NCBI GenBank assembly: GCA_910579145.1
Contig: CAJTTQ010000030.1
Span: 1-20,028 of the forward strand
From: an uncultured Eubacterium sp.
Lineage (GTDB): Bacteria > Bacillota > Clostridia > Lachnospirales > Lachnospiraceae
Direction: 5' to 3'
Length of the DNA stretch: 20,028 nt
Shown: one piece after another, positions 15,930 through 20,028 of the stretch
Position numbering within the stretch: the stretch's first letter is position 1
How the letters are laid out: each line of letters begins with the position of its first letter
Position numbers and translations under genes: made by a program
The notes under the pieces: model-generated
Database searches by the model: none
What the model was told of the DNA's origin: nothing
The model's input: only the letters and a program-made list of their open reading frames with translations

Positions 15930-18616
15930 TTCGCTTCGTACCAGCTCCCGCCCTGCTTTACCTCCGCGATGAGCGGAACTTTAAGATCGGCAGCCGCCAC
16001 CATTTCATGCTCCAAGATCTGCTTCACTTCTTCGATCTCGTCCTCCCTCGTCTCGATCAGCAGTTCATCGTGGATCTGCAGGATAAGCCGCGAAGCCAGT
16101 TTTCTCTCGCGCAGCTTTTCATCCACATGGATCATCGCGATCTTGATTATATCCGCCGCCGTTCCCTGGATCGGGGAGTTCATCGCGATCCGCTCCCCGA
16201 ACTGCCGCTGCATGAAATTTTTGGACTCCAGTTCCGGGATCGGACGGCGCCTGCCAAACATGGACGTCACATACCCCTTCTTCTTTCCCATTTCCACGAG
16301 GGAATCCATATACGCCTTTACATCCGGATACGTCTCAAAATAATCGGCAATGTACTGTTCTGCCTGTTTGCGCGTTATGTTTAAGTCCCTCGAAAGGCCG
16401 AATCCGCTAATACCATAAACGATCCCGAAATTGACGGCCTTCGCGTTCCTCCGCTGCAGCTCCGTCACCTCTTCATAGGGAACATGGAAGACGAGCGCGG
16501 CTGTCGTCCGGTGGACATCCGCATTTTCACGATACGCCTCGATCAGCCTCTCATCCCCGGACATGTGGGCGAGCACGCGCAGTTCGATCTGCGAGTAATC
16601 CGCGTCCAGAAACACAAAACCTTCTTTTGGCACAAACACCTTGCGGATCTGACGCCCCAGTTCCATGCGGATCGGTATGTTCTGCAGGTTCGGCTCGGTG
16701 CTGCTGAGCCGTCCGGTCGCGGTGATCGTCTGGTTAAACGTAGAGCGGATCCGGCCATCGAGGTCAATATCGGCCGACAAACCGTCCGCATACGTTGATT
16801 TTAGTTTGGTCAGCTGGCGGTACTCGAGGATCATCTCGACGATCGGACTCTCAAACCGCAGCTTTTCCAGTACTTCCGCAGATGTCGAATAGCCGGTTTT
16901 CGTCTTCTTCCCATATGGCATCCGCAGCTTTTCAAACAAGATGACGCCGAGCTGTTTGGGCGAATTGATATTGAACTCCTCCCCGGCCATTTCATAGATC
17001 TCTTTCTGTAATACGTCGATCCTCTCACCGAGCTTTTCTCCATACTCCCGGAGTGCTTCCCGTTTTACGGCGATCCCCTCCCGCTCCATCCGGTACAGCG
17101 TGAATACGAGCGGCATTTCGATCTCCGTAAACAATTCATACGATTTCATCTGTTTCAGCTTCCGCTCCAGCGGCTTGTGGGCCAGAAAGGACGTAAGTAC
17201 GCAATAGCACGCATATCTGGCAAAATCATCCGGCGCTTCCCGGCTCGCCTCATAAAAACTCTTTTTGCCAAACATCTGCTGGTACGGCGGCATCGTCAAT
17301 CCCGCATATTCCAGTGCCAGATCCTCTTCTAAAAAACCTTTTTGGATGGGATTGGCGAGATAGGCCGCAAGTCCGGTATCAAATGCCTGTCCCGCGTCGA
17401 TCTCCGGCATGTATTCCAGCTGGCTCTTCAGATCATTCGTCACAAAAATAACGCCTTTTTCTTTGAGCAGGGCAAGCTGCTCCCTGACATCCGCTTCCGT
17501 GATGACACTCGCCGGACAATAGAGGACTTCTTCCCCGGAAACGGCAAATACTGCCGCCGCCATGCACTCCTCGTCCTGCGAAAACAGCGACAGCTGTCCG
17601 TCTGGCTCCTGCCCCTGCTCCGCTTTGGATTTCGCAATGATCTTGAGCGAAACAGCCGATCCCTTTTTACAGGTTCCAAAAAGCGCCGTGAACTCTTGTT
17701 TTTTCTTCACGATATGAAACTTCTTTTCCAGCGACAGGTTCGCTCCGGTATCGCTCTGGAACCGTGCCATCATCGATTTAAACTCCAGCCGCTGGATGAC
17801 AGCATACGCTTCTTCCGTAAAGATATTACTGATCTGGCAGTCGTCCATTTTCACACCAAGCCTGCAGTCCGTTTTGATCGCCGCCAGTTTCTTACTTAAC
17901 AGGGCAAGCTTCGTATTATTTTTCACAGCCTCCCTCGCCCGGTTCGGCGTAATGTCGTCTACGTGCTCAATCGCCTGTTCGACTGTACCGAACAGCGTCA
18001 GTATTTTCACGGCCGTCTTCTCACCGACGCCCGGAACACCCGGGATATTATCAGAAGAATCTCCCATCAGCCCTTTCAGATCCACGATCTGTTCCGGCGT
18101 CACCCCGAATTTTTCAATGACCTGCGGGCGGTAATAGTCTTCTACGATCGTCTTCCCTCCCTTTGTCTTGGGGATCCGGATCTTGATCTTGTCCGTCGCC
18201 AGCTGTAAGAGGTCCCGGTCGCCGGAGACGACGCACACATCCATACCGCTCCCCTCACCGCTCTTTGCCATCGTCCCTAAAATATCATCCGCCTCGATCC
18301 CTTCCTGCTCTTTCATCTGTATGTTCATGGCAGACAGCACTTCTTTCAGCACCGGGATCTGCTCCCGCAGATCATCCGGCATCGGCTTTCTCGTCCCCTT
18401 GTACTCCTCATACATTTCATGCCGGAACGTCGGCGCCTTGACATCAAATGCCACGAGCAGATGTGTCGGCGATTCTTCTTCGATCACTTTGATGAGAATA
18501 TTTAAAAACCCGTAAATGGCATTTGTATGGAGTCCTTCCTTATTTGTCAGGTCAGGCACCCCGTAAAACGCCCGGTTTACAATACTGTTTCCGTCGATCA
18601 ATACAAGTTTATCCAC
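15926..18616 (-). CDS. polA: DNA polymerase I
   Basis: Repair and Okazaki-fragment polymerase with 5' nuclease activity, 896 residues. The 5' nuclease domain (about 1-290) shows LIDGNSIVNRAFYG, EADDILGT, the SGDRDLLQL motif and the helix-hairpin-helix GVPGVGEKTA near 193-202. The middle region (about 310-480) has the 3'-5' exonuclease fold remnant but lacks the DxE catalytic pair, as in Bacillus and Thermus enzymes, so it is probably without proofreading. The polymerase domain carries motif A DADYSQIELR at 671-680, the O-helix RRNAKAVNFGIVYG at 722-735 and motif C QIHDEL at 847-852. The start codon is GTG at 18614-18616, with AGAGG six bases upstream. The leader contains a perfect GC-rich palindrome (18633-18647). 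It is the first gene of the run after the fakA terminator; no clear promoter was recognised in the short gap. Confidence 0.97.
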   Translation of the reverse strand: MDKLVLIDGNSIVNRAFYGVPDLTNKEGLHTNAIYGFLNILIKVIEEESPTHLLVAFDVKAPTFRHEMYEEYKGTRKPMPDDLREQIPVLKEVLSAMNIQMKEQEGIEADDILGTMAKSGEGSGMDVCVVSGDRDLLQLATDKIKIRIPKTKGGKTIVEDYYRPQVIEKFGVTPEQIVDLKGLMGDSSDNIPGVPGVGEKTAVKILTLFGTVEQAIEHVDDITPNRAREAVKNNTKLALLSKKLAAIKTDCRLGVKMDDCQISNIFTEEAYAVIQRLEFKSMMARFQSDTGANLSLEKKFHIVKKKQEFTALFGTCKKGSAVSLKIIAKSKAEQGQEPDGQLSLFSQDEECMAAAVFAVSGEEVLYCPASVITEADVREQLALLKEKGVIFVTNDLKSQLEYMPEIDAGQAFDTGLAAYLANPIQKGFLEEDLALEYAGLTMPPYQQMFGKKSFYEASREAPDDFARYACYCVLTSFLAHKPLERKLKQMKSYELFTEIEMPLVFTLYRMEREGIAVKREALREYGEKLGERIDVLQKEIYEMAGEEFNINSPKQLGVILFEKLRMPYGKKTKTGYSTSAEVLEKLRFESPIVEMILEYRQLTKLKSTYADGLSADIDLDGRIRSTFNQTITATGRLSSTEPNLQNIPIRMELGRQIRKVFVPKEGFVFLDADYSQIELRVLAHMSGDERLIEAYRENADVHRTTAALVFHVPYEEVTELQRRNAKAVNFGIVYGISGFGLSRDLNITRKQAEQYIADYFETYPDVKAYMDSLVEMGKKKGYVTSMFGRRRPIPELESKNFMQRQFGERIAMNSPIQGTAADIIKIAMIHVDEKLRERKLASRLILQIHDELLIETREDEIEEVKQILEHEMVAAADLKVPLIAEVKQGGSWYEAK

Positions 18617-18632
18617 AACTTACCTCTTTTCC

Positions 18633-18647
18633 GCGCACGCCGTGCGC
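18633..18647. repeat. Perfect GC-rich palindrome in the polA leader
   Basis: GCGCACG and CGTGCGC flank a single C. The 7-bp arms would form a stable stem only with an opened loop, or would suit a symmetric binding protein. It ends about 6 nt before the polA ribosome binding site. No function can be assigned. Confidence 0.35.
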
Positions 18648-18661
18648 ACCATGCTTTCCAT

Positions 18662-18692
18662 AAACGGCAAAAGCCGTGGCATTCACCACGGC
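18662..18692 (-). terminator. Intrinsic terminator of the fakA transcript
   Basis: On the minus strand GCCGTGG, a 6-nt loop and CCACGGC (18673-18692) form a 7-bp GC-rich stem followed at once by TTTTGCCGTTT. It lies beyond the two decayed copies of the fakA 3' end and before polA, the right place to end the fakA transcript. Confidence 0.72.
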
Positions 18693-18710
18693 CCGCCCGT
18701 TCCCTTCCGC

Positions 18711-18879
18711 TCACTCCAGTGAGATAGTGATATATCATCGGCTGTCAGCCGTACCCTGCCTCTACCTCGATATTTTCCTCGATTCCAAAACCCGCTCACT
18801 CCAGTGAGATAGTGATAATTATCGGCTGTCAGCCGTACCCTGCCTCTACCTCGATATTTTCCCTGATTCCAGAAACTTC
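18711..18879 (-). repeat. Two decayed tandem copies of the fakA 3' end
   Basis: The final 28 codons of the fakA-like gene (84 bp, 18880-18963) are followed by two further copies, at 18796-18879 (84 bp) and 18711-18795 (85 bp). Reading on in the gene's frame, the first copy gives GIRENIEVEAGYG, a TGA, then QPIIITISLE and the same CTG GAG TGA ending. The second gives GIEENIEVEAGYG, TGA, then a one-base insertion near its end. The two copies share an internal TGA and a CGGCTG/CAGCCG hairpin absent from the gene itself, so they are closer to each other than to the parent. They follow the gene's stop, so are not translated as part of it. Confidence 0.85.
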
Positions 18880-20028
18880 TCACTCCAGTGAGATAAAATA
18901 ATAATAGATAGGCTGCCCGCCATACTCTACCTCTACTTCAATGTCTTCCCTGATTCCAGCCACCGCTTCTGCGATCCCGTCTGCCTCTTCTTCCGAGACA
19001 TCATTCCCGTAATACAACGTCACTAACTCCGTCTCTTCCTCCATCAGCTGCCGGACGAGCTCAACCGTCGTCTCTTTGATATCACGGCCGACTGCCTCGA
19101 TCGTCTTGTCGCTCAGTCCCATGATATCGCCCTGCTTGATCTCTTTTCCGTCAATGGACGTATCGCGCACCGCATACGTCACCTGGCCGCTCTTGATCTG
19201 TCCGATCGCCTCGGTCATCGACTGCTCATTTTCTTCGGCACTGCTCCCATCCATATAATGGATCATGGCGTTGATCCCCTGCGGGATATTTTTCGTCGGG
19301 ATCACCCGGATATCCTTATCTTCCGTCAGCGCTTTTGCTTGGTTTGCCGCCAGTATGATATTGGAATTGTTCGGAAATACATAGACCGTATCCGCGTTTA
19401 CCTGAGAAACCGCCTCCAATATATCTTCCGTGCTCGGATTCATCGTCTGTCCGCCTTCGATCACGACGTCCACGCCGAGCTCCCGAAAGATCGTACTCAG
19501 CCCGTCTCCGGCGGAAACGCTTATAAAACCGGCCTCTTTCCGCGGCTGCTCCGCCTTCTCCTTCCGCGGCGCGCTCTCTGTCTGTCCCGTTTTGTCCGGC
19601 TGGCTCTGTGAGGAGAGGATCACGCGCTCATTGTGTTCTTCCCGCATGTTGTCGATCTTCATCCGCGACAGTTCCCCGTATGAAAGTCCCTTCTGGATCG
19701 CCAGACCCGGGTCATTTGTGTGGACATGGATCTTTACAATATCCTCATCGGCTACGCACACGATCGAATCTCCGATCCCCTGCAGATATTTTTTCATCTC
19801 CGACTCGTCATCAGAAGAAAATCCCCGTTCGAGCTGGATGATAAATTCCGTACAATAACCAAACCGGATGTCTTCCGTGCTGAGCCCTCCGGCAGAAGCG
19901 CCCCGTACTTCGGCGGAACCTTCCGCTGGCTTTTCCGATGGCTTCTGTACCACCTGTTCATAATCGATCTCTTTTCCCATAAGGGCATCGCGCATTCCTT
20001 CGAGGATTGTCACGAGCCCCTCGCCGCC
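18880..20028 (-). CDS. fakA: FakA/YloV-type DAK2 domain protein, N-terminus outside the window
   Basis: The C-terminal 382 residues of a roughly 550-residue protein; the frame is open to the right edge, where it reads GGEGLVTILEGMRDALMG, the end of the DAK2 ATP-binding domain. After a low-complexity linker comes the middle domain, with FGYCTEFII, SIVCVADEDIVKIHVHTNDPG and KIDNMREEHNER. The C-terminal DegV-like domain follows another linker, with FISVSAGDGLSTIFRELGVDVVIEGGQTMNPS, YVFPNNSNIILAANQA and QGINAMI. FakA is the ATP-binding subunit of fatty acid kinase, which phosphorylates fatty acids held by a FakB (DegV) partner for phospholipid synthesis. No fakB is seen in this window. The gene ends in CTG GAG TGA, and its last 28 codons are duplicated twice downstream, in frame but after the stop. 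Confidence 0.9.
   Translation of the reverse strand, partial: GGEGLVTILEGMRDALMGKEIDYEQVVQKPSEKPAEGSAEVRGASAGGLSTEDIRFGYCTEFIIQLERGFSSDDESEMKKYLQGIGDSIVCVADEDIVKIHVHTNDPGLAIQKGLSYGELSRMKIDNMREEHNERVILSSQSQPDKTGQTESAPRKEKAEQPRKEAGFISVSAGDGLSTIFRELGVDVVIEGGQTMNPSTEDILEAVSQVNADTVYVFPNNSNIILAANQAKALTEDKDIRVIPTKNIPQGINAMIHYMDGSSAEENEQSMTEAIGQIKSGQVTYAVRDTSIDGKEIKQGDIMGLSDKTIEAVGRDIKETTVELVRQLMEEETELVTLYYGNDVSEEEADGIAEAVAGIREDIEVEVEYGGQPIYYYFISLE

Noticed and set aside
15180..16343. Long plus-strand open frame of 387 codons
   Set aside because: It runs antisense across coaE and the polA 3' end, has low-complexity Arg/His/Pro-rich composition and no ribosome binding site. Both genes underneath have full family motifs.
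18683..18883. Minus-strand frame of 66 codons with a repeated KYRGRGRVRLTAD stretch
   Set aside because: It is a different frame through the decayed fakA tail copies and runs into the terminator; the peptide repeat only reflects the DNA repeat.

Overview
The window looks like a chromosomal core region of an endospore-forming Firmicute, most likely a clostridial (Lachnospiraceae-like) species. This is inferred from strong AGGAGG-type ribosome binding sites, some TTG and GTG starts, a SpoIIM-like gene beside a NudF-type NUDIX gene (an arrangement known from Bacillus), a proofreading-dead DNA polymerase I, a YloV/FakA-type protein and an FtsA-like actin homologue. Every supported gene is on the minus strand, so transcription runs from high to low coordinates. 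Plus-strand open frames are shadows.

In the direction of transcription: 20028-18880 holds the C-terminal part of a FakA/YloV-like DAK2 protein (its N-terminus lies outside the window). Its last 28 codons are followed by two decayed tandem copies and then a hairpin terminator. Next comes a compact housekeeping run: polA, coaE, an FtsA-like ATPase with beta-grasp-like C-terminal repeats, a YycJ/WalJ-type metallo-hydrolase, an ACT-domain protein, a PFL/DUF711 (UPF0210) protein, a PepD-type M20 dipeptidase and a NudF-type NUDIX hydrolase. A long imperfect palindrome separates the ACT and PFL genes. A promoter-like site at the end of the NUDIX gene precedes a small coiled-coil gene broken by one in-frame TAA, then the SpoIIM-like membrane gene and a strong hairpin.

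The left third is a four-gene ABC unit with overlapping or nearly overlapping genes: ATPase, ABC-2 permease, GldG-like protein and DUF4340 protein. It is followed by cysS and by an unrecognised gene that starts at 596, has a good ribosome binding site and runs off the left edge.

No rRNA, tRNA, CRISPR array, insertion sequence or prophage gene was seen, and no stretch over 300 bases lacks a gene or gene remnant. The most unusual items are the in-frame tandem decay of the fakA 3' end, the repeat-bearing FtsA-like protein, the long palindrome between the ACT and PFL genes, the repeated block around the polA stop codon, and the single-stop pseudogene.
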